Source: Glossina fuscipes (Eukaryota; Arthropoda; Insecta; Diptera; Glossinidae). From it: a DNA stretch of 64,000 nt. This document shows, in pieces, positions 49,707-62,038 of this stretch. Position 1 is the first letter of the stretch. Each line of letters begins with the position of its first letter. The notes under the pieces were generated by a model. It made no database searches and had not been told where the DNA came from. It saw only the letters and a list, made by a program, of their open reading frames with translations. Both the position numbers and the translations under genes were made by a program. The stretch spans positions 3,663,979-3,727,978 of the forward strand of contig NW_023998464.1 of assembly GCF_014805625.2 (NCBI RefSeq). Direction: 5' to 3'.

Positions 49707-50868
49707 TTAATTTATTTCCATTGATTCTGAATTATAGCCAAAATCGCAAGTTTTTAAAGATAGTCCATCTGTTTCCAGATCAATCCCATCGGATGTTTCT
49801 AATTCCTTATTACCATCATCGTCACTCTCCTTGGGGGTTTTTCTCACAAAATCAATCAAAGCCATTTTGGGTGGTAACTTTACTCCATGCACTCGTCTGA
49901 TATGACTTCTCAAATTACAGTGAGAACTAAGCCTTTTGTGGCATATCGCACATTTGCATTTGCATTCTTTATGCACTTCTCGTATATGTTTGAAGAGCTC
50001 GCCGCTTAGATTGAATGCCTGGGTGCAAAATTTACATAGATGTGTGGTTTGTAGATGAGTTTTTAAATACTCTAAGTTTGCAAATGCTTGTGGACAATAT
50101 TGACATTTATATATTGCATCAGTTTTACTATTAGGTCCATCGTATTCAAGAGTTTGTAAGTTTCTCAAGTCATTTACCTCTACAACCTTATAATCTGCTG
50201 TTAATAATGTAGGGGCAAGCTGTGGTTCTGTCTCATCGCTCTTCGCATTATTTCCAACAGTAGTTGGGAAAAATTTTGTTACCATCAATGCGACATTGTC
50301 ACGTGGAGTCAAAAGACTTTTAGTAGTAGTCGAAGGGATGAATTTATTAGTTTCCGAAGATAAACGCGTGTATTTTAAATCTTCTAATGTATCTTGACTG
50401 TCCACTTCATTCAAATCTTCTATTATTAATGAGCTTAATTCGTCTTCAGGCCATTCTTCTTTCAACTCTTGTCCGTCTTCTATGTACTGTATAACGTTGT
50501 TTAAACACTCTTGATATAAATATTTCAAATTACTATTCGCACTCCTTAATTTGTTATAAAAACCATAGCAAAACTTTAAATCCTCCAAACAGTCCCAACA
50601 CATAGAAGGGACTTCCGCATCTAGTTCCAAAAGATCTGTCTAAAAAACATATGTAGAATGTATATGTGCATCAAATAGACATTAACATACATACCTTACT
50701 GTTAATAAATATTTCCATTAATTCTGCGATCGTTAGATTTAAGTATTTCTCTGAGGTGGCTCCTTCGCTGTTTTCACGTAATTTTACTTTGCAATCATAT
50801 AAATTTACGTCCCCTTTTTGTAGACAGACACGACATATTTGATGAAAATCTTCCAAATTTAAATCCAT
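49707..50868 (-). CDS. ZAD and C2H2 zinc-finger protein
   Basis: Member of the insect-expanded ZAD-C2H2 family, which are DNA-binding nuclear proteins dimerising through the ZAD. Two exons: 50868-50695 and 50639-49707, phase 0, 368 residues. The ZAD spans both exons: ICRVCLQKG near residue 10 and MCWDCLEDLKFCYGF after the joint supply the four zinc-binding Cys. Then an acidic linker of about 130 residues, and three C2H2 fingers near residues 235-320: CQYC...HLQTTH, CKFC...HIREVH, CAIC...HIRRVH. The C-terminus is acidic. Only three fingers is on the low side for the family. The orthologue cannot be named because this family turns over fast. Confidence 0.92.
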
Positions 50869-51435
50869 TTTGATAATTATTTTATATTTATATTTTGTAT
50901 ATACATATATATTTATATTTTTAGTTATTTTTTTAACGTTGAGTTTAAATGGACTAAGGTAATGACAAATGAAGCTTATATGTCCATATAATAGATTGTG
51001 ACGATTAGTTGCAAGACGTACATGTATATATTTTTAAGATTAACAAGAAATTGAAGGCATTATTTATAGAGGCCAGTATATTAAGCCTTCTTCTTCTTCT
51101 TCTTCTGTTATTCAGCGAATTAAATACCGAAAATTCGCTGGGATGTGTAAAAAAGGCACAATGTGAACACAGAGTTCTTTGTATATGTGGTCATTATTTA
51201 TTTACTTAAGTGACTATTTGATTAAAGATTTTATTTTAAATTTTGCGTATTATAGGTACGCCACGTTACTTTTTTCTATAGTTTTCATTAAAGCACGCAT
51301 ATTACTCATCCGGCACGTAGAATAGAACAAAAGAGCGAGGATGAAATTCTGATGTGTAAGATATAATGTGATGTAGGACTATAAAAAGTTGAATGAAGGA
51401 ATTGATAAGTGTGAGACCAAAAGAGTGTAAATTAG
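50869..51435. other. Upstream region of the ZAD gene; noncoding
   Basis: AT-rich with 'ata' runs near 50880-50920; promoter presumably here. No coding feature. Confidence 0.4.
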
Positions 51436-51760
51436 AATAGGTTCCCAAATTGACTGTAAACGCTGTTAAATAGCGTGAACATATATTGCCAAGAAGGCTG
51501 TGGTCACGAAAACCACATATACTCAGTTTGTGGAGTGTGGAATGGCGAATAGAAGCGGTAACATTCGTACAGCCAAATACGATATGATCAGGAGATTGTA
51601 AGACCCTTCAACTGCATAAAGGGTTTTTTATTATGTTAATGTTAAAAGTGAATAGATGATCATTACATCTCGTGTGATTGAACATCGGCCTGTTAATAGG
51701 GCAAATAATGTCACGTCTGAGATCGCAAATGATAAATCATTCCTACAGTACAACCTTTTT
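51436..51760 (-). mobile_element. LINE ORF2 C-terminal remnant (I-like)
   Basis: On the minus strand the frame reads ICDLRRDIICPINRPMFNHT, then HLFTFNINIIKNPLC and, after a stop, VLQSPDHIVFGCTNV and SLLGNIY. This is the C-terminal zinc-like region (Cx..C...DHIxFxC) that closes ORF2 in I/Jockey-type LINEs. It is interrupted by stops, so it is a relic. Confidence 0.6.
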
Positions 51761-52319
51761 TTAATTGCGAATATTTCTTCATACTTCTAATTTGCACTGA
51801 CATTTTTTGAATCGTTTGATGAAAATAAAATTTAGAAGTTTTCTAAGTAAGCTGACATATGAGCAATGAAAAGAAAACAATTACGATCAGTGCTTGTCTC
51901 CTTTTTTCTTTTTGTACGTCGCATAAAGCAAGGCAAAAAGCATTGTAAATGCCTTTGCTTTGTAAAAAGAGATGCAGAATGTTTATAAATCAATGGATGG
52001 TACGTAAAAAGAGCTGCAGAATGTTTATAAATCAAGTAAGTATGACTCCATATAAAGCGATATTTAACAACGATATTTTTAAAAATGATATTTTTAATAT
52101 ATAGATTAGTCAGCACTGTTGTAATATATATCGAAGCAAATTTCAGAAAGCGTTTAAAATATATATCTTCTTTACCGGCGTGAGAATTTGATTTAGCGCA
52201 AATCTTACCATACTTTTTTTACAGCGAATCATAGGACGAAGTAGTCACTTATAGGAATCCTGGAAATAACTACAATGTTGTTTTTGTTTATAGTTTAAAT
52301 TCATTTATTTATCAAGCTC

Positions 52320-52350
<31 letters not shown>

Positions 52351-52635
52351 ACATACATATACGTACAGCTCATACGTGAAAAAAACACATGTTCTAAGTT
52401 CAAAAGTGTTTCATAGTTACCGTATCGCAAGATTAGTGTTAGCTTAGCTGTGCCGTTCTCACGGATAGATGCCAAAAACTTGCGCTTCCCAGTAAGTAAT
52501 CACAGATCAAGTTTGCAAGCAGACAAATAAATAAACTCACACTAACAAATTGAAGTAAAAATTGATAAACCAAGGATTTATTTATTAAGAGTATAAATGG
52601 CGACCATATAATCTTTTTTATATAAATGTATAAAA

Positions 52636-52721
52636 AATATGCATTCATCTCCCCTTGTACGTCTCCTCAATAGNNNNNNNNNNAATATGCATTCATCTCC
52701 CCTTGTACGTCTCCTCAATAG
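52636..52721. other. Assembly gap flanked by an identical 38-bp sequence
   Basis: The 38 bases at 52636-52673 (starting 'aatatgcattcatctcccct') are repeated exactly at 52684-52721, with ten Ns between them. This is what two overlapping contig ends look like when they are scaffolded without being merged, so the gap probably has zero or negative true length. Confidence 0.9.
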
Positions 52722-53209
52722 TTTTATACACTTCTATTTCAGTTTGACGCCACCACCAGGGATTATTTTCTATACAATATGAAATTATTTCTCTCTGAAA
52801 CAAAGTTACTGTTATTTATCATTCTCTTGTAAATAATGCAAGATTTTCAAAAATAAAGAAACGACTGTTGATAAATTAAGCTTAACCAGAAAATATCTTG
52901 GATCTTCTTTTTTTTTAGAAATTTAGTCTAAGAGAAAAGAGAAGGCCTGCGTGCGTACTAAACACTTTTCAGTTAAAAAAAAATATACAATAATTTTCCC
53001 AAATTTTGATTTTCTTCCTTTTCACATTTTAATCAAAATGGGTTTCTTAAATTAAGTTCCACATACGGTGTTTTCCACAACTTAAGTTCCACATACGGGG
53101 AGTGTTTTTAATTTATTTAAAAATTGAAACGAATCAATTGAGATTTGTTTAGTTTTTAAAGACAAGACAGACGGACACAAAAGCTTAGACTGATTCAGCA
53201 TGCTTTCGG

Positions 53210-53252
53210 TGGATATCTCAAGTCCATCTCGGTGTTGCATATATCCGCACAC
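53210..53252 (+). repeat. Dispersed repeat end, copy 3
   Basis: 'tatctcaagtccatctcggt' followed by 'gttgcatatatccgcacaca' resembles the centre of the copies at 8653-8720 and 15338-15412. It runs directly into an (AT)n microsatellite. Confidence 0.45.
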
Positions 53253-53294
<42 letters not shown>

Positions 53295-53589
53295 GTACAT
53301 ATGTCCTTATAAGTGCTGTAATAAATGGAAAATGGCTTTCTCTGAAACTTATCGTATTACCCTCGCACAAGCGAATGTATGGGGATTACTCGAAAACACT
53401 CTGAATTCTTTATATTGAATATCAACATTTGCGCATGTATTATCGCTCGCAATGAAAAACAATATATAAACATGTGTAAAGGTGAGTTATCCCATCCTTA
53501 TTGCCAAGAAAGAATTAAATGCTTTTTGTCGATTACCCTCAGGTCAGCATGAATCACAGCGCGAATGATGAAAATTGAAATTTTCGTGT

Positions 53590-53800
53590 TTTAGATTGTA
53601 CAACAAAGGTATAACTTCTGATGTACATGGATAAGGTTTACCTGCGAGGAGCGATAAAACAAATTTACTGTCTAAAACAATCCCAAAATCTTTTTTTGCT
53701 TTTGCATGGCCGCAAGAAGAATCGTTTCGAAAATTCAGCTGTGAAAATGGAGCTGTTAGGGTTGTTTAAAAATATTTCTGATTAATATCAAGGAATCGTA
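53590..53800 (-). mobile_element. Possible LINE reverse-transcriptase remnant
   Basis: On the minus strand a frame reads KKDFGIVLDSKFVLSLLAG, reminiscent of the LGVxLDxKLxF segment that follows the YADD box in LINE reverse transcriptases. It is short and not supported by flanking motifs. It may be part of the same dead element as 51436-51760. Confidence 0.4.
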
Positions 53801-56800
53801 AACCACTGTCGACGGCGTTAGATTTAGACCCGACCGTGAAGATGTAAGATTTTGTTTTATATAATTGAGTTTTTACGAATTGAATCGATTTTGTGGTAAT
53901 TGAGAACAGGCAGAATTTTGATTAGAAGTTGAAAAATGTATGATTCATAAACAATTTTGGACAAAATGTGTTTGTTAAACTTTAAAATATTGAAGTTGAT
54001 TTTGAAAATTTTTTTAAATGTCATTTAACCAATTAGAGAAATGGAGAAAGTTAAAAGGAACTCGGGCATTTTCAATTAAGAATCTGTGTTGTCATATTCG
54101 TAAAACTTTAGCTCTTCCATGCGTTGATAAACCGTTAATGTGCATTAGTAAATTTTTGTAAAGGGCGTTGCATTAAATTATATAATTGCATCAGAAATGC
54201 GTTCAATGTCCCAATCAGGATATTCGAAGATGTATGTTATGTGCGGAGGACTCTGATGCACGGAGGAGTTTATTTGCCGAGGACTCTGCTCCTATTATTT
54301 TTATTATTATTGATTATTCTTCCCCTTGCTCATACAATTTCGGGTCGTCAAATATTTTAAAAAATTCAATTCTTTCTCTTGCTCATACAATTTCGGGTCG
54401 TCAAATATTGTGAAAATTCAAGCATGAACATATTTAATGTATTTATTTTTCGTGATGTGTGTTGTGATTTAATAAATTCCATAATCTACAAGTATTAGTA
54501 GTGCTCGCACACTACGTCAATAATAAGGGAACAGGTCTTATTTTTTGCAACGTTCGTTGGCCTGGTTCTTATGTTGCATTAAAAAAAATGAATCGACATT
54601 TGCGTGAAGTTGGCTTTATCTCTCCGTGGATTAGTCGAACATCAATTATTTTCGCGTTTTGTTTTGTACTTTATACATATGTTTTCGATGCAACAATTAT
54701 TACTGTTTATTTCATTATAACAATTAAACAATTACACCGAAAAAATATCATCATTACATAATTACGAGTAAAGTTTAAAAAAAAAAAGAAACGCAACAAA
54801 GAGGAGGAATGTTTCTGCTAAAAGAACTGAACTTGAGGATATACCGAGAAAAAAATTCCTTCCTTTGCTTTTTTTCATTCAATGAATTGAAAACGCTCTT
54901 CACTTTTAACTGGATCTAGCAACTTATAACCTCTGCGTGTGTGTGCATGCACACATTTTGTATTATTATTATCTAGATTTGAGTGTTGAGCCTAAAGCTA
55001 TTCAATCGTTGATCCGTCAGGAAAGAAAATCTCTAACCTACCGTTCATCCACAAAATTTTTTTAAAATTAGTGTTGTATTGTGCACACTTTGCAAAATCC
55101 ATGACTATTGTAGTGATTATAAACACAACTATTTTAAACAAATACCAATGCCGTAAGAACACTACCAACTTGAATTAGCTACGTTGTGCGAAACCTTTGG
55201 AAAAGACAAAATAGACAAAAACTAGAGCGAATAGAGGCAACGACAAATAGAAATGGAAAATGAATCAAACCCAATGCAACCGATGTGTCGCTCTGGTTGC
55301 GTTTTCTATGGCAATCCCGCCACAGATGATCCGTGTTCGGTGAACGATAAGCTCTTTCGACATAGTATACCAAAATTTGGATAAAAGCCACTTCATCTTC
55401 TAAGGAAAACATTAAAATTTTAATATAATGTAAAAAGTATTGTGCATGTTGACTTACCTGCGTATAGATAATTTGCAAACCCGAAGTAATCATTTGAACT
55501 AAAAAAATTATATACAAAAAGCATGTAGATTGGATCGCCTCTGTTTGAAAAGTTCGACACGACTCTAATATGCTACGCATGCACTTCCTGTTAATTGGCC
55601 CAGCTCATAGGATTTACCACGATCATCGTCTATGCGTCTATAAGCTTGATATAAACTCCAAACAGCAGCTGTACAGTAAACTATCACTTTTGTGGGAGAA
55701 GAGGTTTCATTTAGGTGTTTGGGTACCCTGACTGGCTTTGAACACTGTTGCCGCTCCTGCTTCTCCCAAGTTACATAACTTACATAACTTCGAAGATGGG
55801 CAGTTTCTTTCATTGATTCGGATAATGATATACATTTCGGCTTCAGTGCTAAACATAGCGGCAGTTCACTGTTTACGGCAGCTCTTAGCCTTATTTTGGT
55901 GGTCAAGAGTCGATTTAATGATTGTAAGTAGACGTTCTTTATAGTAAATCATTTTCCATTGTAACAGGATTGCTTTGAAAAACTTTTTGATTTTCCTATA
56001 TTTTATTTCTAGTGTTCATAGGAGAAAAACTTGTATTATTTATTTATGTAACATCATTAGTATCTAATGAAATATTTTCATTTTCAGTAAAATTGTCACT
56101 ATTATCTCTAATTTTATTATTATCTATATAATTATTAACAGAGAAATTGATTTTAATATTTTTCATTTATGGAATTTCTATGTTCCTCAGCATTGTTCCT
56201 TGATGATGTTTGGAATGTGACTCTAAATCGCCCGTTAATATTAGACTGCAAAGAGCAGGTAATTATATTGAAAAATTGCATTAAGTTATTATTTTTTATA
56301 AATTTAATTGCCTGATTAAATACAATTAAGTTAGAGATGGTGAAAGTAGTGCTCCAAGAAATAGCTCATAATTATTTAATTAGCTCATTACTTAATTGAT
56401 TTACTCGAAAAATGAGAAGAGATGAGTCACAAGGGAGCTAACTGCTTTACAGACCTAATTTGTATGCACCTCGTTCGCAGTCTGTATACGCCATAAAATC
56501 GTAAGAATAAAACTCCTTTTAACATATGCATTTCAAGAGTGTTATAGAATGAGATAGAATATATAGAATGAAATAGAGTGTCGTCGTACCTGCGGTTATT
56601 GTTATTGAAATCACATTTTGAAACAGTTCTGAACCGCCTTGCGACTTTTAGTCAGTTGTTAAAGTGTAATACGTGATTTTAATGAAGAAAATTTTTCGAG
56701 TTATTGAAGTTTTACTCTGGGCGATATCATCGTTTTTATTTTTCTTTATTGTGGACCGACCTTATTATTGCGATTTCGGCAGACAGAAAGTAAGCAAATA

Positions 56801-57189
56801 GTCCTTGTTCTTGTTCATAAAATGCTTCTGGATTCTTGTTCTCTTTTTCACTCATTGCACACGAGCAGACGTCAAAGCGACAGCGCACTTACTCCTCTTA
56901 GCTACACTTAGTTTTCCTAGACATTCGACATCGACGTGTTTTTGTGTGTTTTCTGTGGTTTTGCAAAAACTGATTATCGCAGATACGATATTTGCTTTCA
57001 TTTTCTGTAAATATAATAAAAAAATCAAAAAAAAAAAAAACAAAAAACATAAACGAAAAATAAAATTTTGAAAACAATCGTCATTATGCTCAGCAGTTTC
57101 CAAACCTTTTTAAGTGAGTGGTTATTTCCCAATTTACTAAATAATACACATCCATAAGGCATAATGGCCCCGGAACCGCCAGATAAAAA
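53801..57189. other. Intergenic DNA; unassigned exon-like frames at 55.2-55.9 kb
   Basis: No recognised gene. A 32-bp direct repeat ('cttgctcatacaatttcggg'...) occurs at 54325-54356 and 54378-54409. Around 55180-55950 several overlapping frames on both strands have coding-like character and good splice signals but no family match; these are described under findings. Confidence 0.4.
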
Positions 57190-60100
57190 CTGAAATTGAT
57201 TTCATCTATTAGCAGACTTATCCCCCCAAAGGAAAAAATTAAAAAGTCCGACTTTCCGGTGTTGCCAACCAGTAACATCATTCCTATTGACAAAAAATAT
57301 GTTGTGATTTCTCCAACTGATCCCTCCATAACAATTTCGCAAATCAGACCTTTCGCTATTAAAAAAGCACTAGATAGCATTACAACATATATAGACTCTA
57401 TATCGATTTTACGCGATGGGAGTTTACTTGTCCACGCTGGGGACCCGAGCGCAACCGAAAAGCTCATAAAATCGAAATCATTAGCTAATTTATGTGCTAT
57501 ATCCGCTAAACTGCGTGGCAAACTGAACTCAGTTAAAGGCGCAGTTTATGCCCCATGCTTAAAGCATGTGCCATACGATGAAATTGTTGGCGAAATGAGC
57601 AGTCAAGGAATGACTGAAGTCTACAAATTCACCAAATTAAATGACGATGGAAAAACCCGCTCTCTGTAGGAAGAATTATTTTGTCTTTTGACCGCTATCG
57701 GCTACCGGCGACGGTTGATGTAACTTGGTACAAATGTAAAGTGGAACTCTAAATTCCAAATCCCATGAGGTGTAAAAACTGCCAACGCCTGGGCCATACG
57801 GCTAAAAGATGCACCAGTCCTCCATCCTGTGCTTACTGTGGTCTTCCTCCACGTCCTGAAAGCTATACGCGTAGCTTCTGCTTAAATTGTAACGATTAAC
57901 ACTCTGCGTTAGACAAACAATGCTCACGTTTTATACAAATGCGTGAAATTCTAAAAATCAAAACAGAAAATTACTGTAGCAGGGGTGAAGCGCGACGCAA
58001 ATACCGGGAAATTAATCCATCTGGAAGCCAAAGAATTAGCAAAAGCAATACCTACGTTGTTGTCGCCTCGCAAATAGTGCCTAATAAGCCTTTAACTCCA
58101 ACTCCTTCCAACGAAAAACCTGTTCTACCATCAACCAAAAATTACATTGCCAAACCAGTTCCATTGCCAGCCAAAGATAATATTGAAAAAATAAAAACAA
58201 CAGCAAATATTGAAAAAATTAAAACAACAACACATGTGCCAAAATTTAATAATCTAAATCCCCCAGAATCGACGGAGACGCTGATATGTCCACTTAACCT
58301 ACTTTCCACTCCATGTCACTACAATTAAATAAAGTTTCTAAACTTCTACAATGGAACCTTAAGGGACTTCTTAATGATGTTGATGAATTCCGTACACTCG
58401 TAAGTGATTTCAGTCCAACTTTTATATCGCTTCAAGAGACCCATTGTAGAAGCTCTATTAATCCCATTCAACCCAAATCATATACTGGATACTTCCCGAA
58501 TGCTGATCAAAATTCATATTCCAAACAAGGAGTGGGTGTTTTTTTAAAATCAAACATACCTCACAAACGCTTAAATTTTAGCTCAAACATTCAAGCCGTA
58601 GCGATACAAATAATCTTAAACATAAAATTTACAGTGCTTTCGCTCTATATCTCACCTCGTGGTACTGTTTTAGAAAAGGCCTTCATTCAAAGCAATCTCT
58701 GCATTTTAAATGATGGAAAACCCACGCACTTTTCAACTCATCATACTTTTCCACATATTGATTTAACTTGTTGCTCTCCCTCACTTCTTCCTTCGGTTTC
58801 CTGGTCTATTTCTGATGATCTGCATAATAGCGATCACTTTCCAATCATAATCGATCTTGAACTTCCATCGTCCTCTGTTAATCCAGCAAAACAGACCAAA
58901 TTCTTCTTAGATAAAGCGGATTGGATCCATTACTCCAAACAGACCGAGTCATTTCTGAATTCAAAGCCATTCAACGGGAACTGCAACCATGATGCTGCTA
59001 TTATGTCTAAAGGGATTCGCACGACTACTCATCTTTCTATTCCTCAATCCAACAGCTCTTTTAAACGAGCTAGGGTTCCTTGGTGGAACAACACGCTTTC
59101 GTTTTTGAGGAACAATAAAATGGATCTGGGGCACCGCTTTAAGAGATGTCCTGATCATGATCATTTGTTATTATACAAAAAGGCCAATGCTCTATTCAGG
59201 AAGGAACTGCGAAAATCAAAGGCACTTAGTTTCGAACTTTTTTCGAGAGGAATTCACAGAAATACATCAATGAAAGTTGTCTGGAACAAAATCAACAGAC
59301 TTAATGGGACTTCAAACCTGAACAAAATTTCTGCCATGTGCACTCCCAATGGAACTTTAACTGACACACACGATATTTCTAATCACTTTGGACAAATTTG
59401 GTGCGAATACTCCTCTGACAGCAACTTTTCCAGTGCTTTCATCGAAAATAAAAAGACTTAAATTTCTCTTTCAAATTGTATTGACAGATGTGCCACATTC
59501 CTGGAAAGTTACATATCTACCTTAGAACTTGAAAGTTGTCTCTCCAAATCGAAGGGGAGGAAATCTAGTTTAGACCGCATCTCCTACCAAATGATCAGTG
59601 CGCTGTCTAATTCAAGTAAAAAGGAATTACTGGACCTATGTAATACGGTATTTTTGGTTGGCCATATACCCTACATGTGGAAACTGGCTACAGTTGTTTC
59701 AATTCCAAAGTCTAAAAATGTCTCCATCGCATAGGATTATCGCCCAACCTCTCTTTTATCTTGCCTCTCAAGGGTATTGGAAAGGATTATGACATCTAGA
59801 TTATCTTGGTTTCTTGAGTCCAAGAACCTGATAACAAAGCAACAAGTTGGTTTCAAGTGGGGTAGAGGGTGCATCGACGCTCTGTTACATATTGATTATT
59901 TTACAAGCAAAGCAATTTCCGAACGAAATCACGTAACAATTCTCTCAATTCATTTGGAAAAAGTATTTGATAGAGTTGGTCTTCATCGTAGAATGTTGGA
60001 TCAAATCATTCTTGTTGCATCGGCGGTTTAAAGTTAGAATAAACAAACGTCTCTCTGATTCCTTTCCGCTAATGAATGGCATTCCGCAAGGATCTCCTCT

Positions 60101-61965
60101 CTCTGTCACGCTTTTCCAGATCGCCTTCAACGAAATTAGCAAAATTCTTTGTACCAAGAGTGGAACATTATCTCTACGCGGACGATGTATACATTTTTAC
60201 AAAAGAAAAAGATAGCGTGAAGGCAATCAACATCCTCGAATCTATTGGACGAGAGATCTCCGCATGGGCAAACTCGTCAGGGCTAAAATTCCCATACAAA
60301 AATCTAAAAAAATGCACATTTGTCGAAAGCAGATTTGCGATGCAGGAAATCTACTGATGCATATTAATGACTTACCAGTACTAAACGTGCAGACGCTGCA
60401 TATTCTCGGGCTCACTTTTTCCAACAAATATCGTTGGAAAGCACACTGTCTTCGGTTAAAAAATTCTATTTTAACAAGGGTGAATTTCATACAGTACGTT
60501 GCTTGGAGAAGCCATGCGCATATTAACACTATTGCTTATCTTACCAAAATGCTTGTGTTAAGCAAGACTGACTACGCTTTGATAATTTAAGGCAATAGCT
60601 GCAAATCTAATATCAACGTCCTTAACCGGTTTATCACCAAGCCGTCAGATCAAGTTGTTATGCTTTTCGGACGACGCCCATAAATAATATTATAATTGAA
60701 ATTGGTCTCCCAACTTTAGAAAATAGACTGTATGAGTTAAAAGCTAAAATCTAAGCTTCTTAATTCAAACAAATCCATTCTCGGTGATGACGTAAGAAAG
60801 ATTATTATTGCGAAGAAAATTCCAAAGTCACCATCTGCAATTGACCATTGTTTGTGCATCGCAAAGGAATTGAACATTCCCTTAAAAAGTTCCCGCTCTT
60901 TTGGTGTTAAACCTCCATGGATTTTGAAAGACTGCTCTTTTGACATCTCACTGTCTATGCACAAGAAAGAAGATACTCCAAATTACGTCTTCAGGAATCT
61001 AATAGCTGAGAAAACCCAAGTATTGGACAATACTGGTTGGAATCTTTTGTACACAGACGGCTCAAAATCTTCTGGTCTGCCTACTGCTTGCGCGGTGGTA
61101 AATGCTACAGGACGGGTTCTTCTCAAACACATATTTCACGAAAGCACTTCAACTTTCATAACCGAAGCCAGAGCTATCCTTCACGCTGCCAACCTTGCCC
61201 ATAAAAACAAACTCAAAACCGTCATTGTTACTGACAGTTTGTCTGTATTACTAGCTACCCGGAACCCTTCGACTTCGAGATGGAGCACCATCAACAAATT
61301 AAGGAATATAATTACTACACCCGACGGAAAAATTAAAATGTTATGGGTACCAAGTCACATCGGTTTACTGGGAAATGAGCAGGCTGATCGAGCGGCAAAG
61401 TATGCTGCTTCTGCTCCTCTAATTATGGATGATGTCATGGAAAAGTTGGATCTTCAAAGATACATTGGAAGAAAAGTTAAAGAGAAAATTGCAGAAGGAA
61501 ATTTACAATACCATCATCAACACTACTCTTGCATTAACCCTCAATTAACTCCACCTCTATATCCAACAAATGTTGAGAAAACCAAGATCCAAACATTTTC
61601 GAGAATTCGCCTTGGTCATACAATTGCAACTCACCAATGGATCCTGAAGAAGTCTTCTCCCCCAATCTGCTGTTGTGGACAAACTCTTACTATAAAGCAC
61701 ATTCTCTGCGACTGCCTCAACTTTTCCTTGGCTAGAAGTATTGCATTTGGAACGATTAACCCTTTGTACATTCTACAATCAACTTCAGAACAGAATATCA
61801 ATTCAATATTTTACTTTATTAAAACTACTAAGCTTATTATCTAATATCCATTTTTTTAAATTAGAGCCGATAGCCTGTGTTGCTAGTGCTCAATGTCTCT
61901 TTTTTTAGTCTAAGAATTCAATTCATTAGTCTAAAATTAAAATAATAATAATAATAATAACAATT
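57190..61965 (+). mobile_element. I-clade LINE, near full-length but broken (ORF1, ORF2 with RNase H, TAA tail)
   Basis: ORF1 spans 57196-58325: a gag-like N-terminus, then CCHC knuckles MRCKNCQRLGHTAKRC, CAYCGLPP and CLNCND, and IKTENYCSRGEAR; in-frame stops break it just before and just after the knuckles. ORF2 begins near 58313. The endonuclease shows LLQWNLKGL, SLQETHC and SDHFPIIID, but the GDFN-containing stretch that belongs between SLYISPRG and ILNDGKPTHFS is deleted. Reverse transcriptase (59470-60590) has DYRPTSLLSCLSR, NGIPQGSPLS and YLYADDVYIF with frame breaks. RNase H (60852-61844 frame) keeps all four acidic residues: TDGS, TEAR, TDSLS and NEQADRA, followed by CCCG...HILCDC. 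The 3' end is a (TAA)n run at about 61939-61960, as in the Drosophila I factor. Confidence 0.88.
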
Positions 61966-62038
61966 CTGCACTGCAAAAAGAGACGAATAATGAATCTGCC
62001 ACAATTTTTTATGCTGACCCTTTTGTTAAAAAAATTTA

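Larger units (their letters stand above)
51761..53589. other. Noncoding DNA with microsatellites and an assembly gap
   Basis: (TA)n runs lie at about 52320-52346 and 53256-53293. A copy of the 'gtgttgcatatatccgcac' repeat is at 53210-53252. A tandem duplicate flanks the N-gap at 52674. The line 'cttaagttccacatacgg' is doubled near 53053-53098. No coding exon is supported. Confidence 0.45.

Noticed and set aside
57090..57521. Open minus-strand frame of 143 codons
   Set aside because: It is antisense to the LINE ORF1, which has recognisable family sequence on the plus strand.
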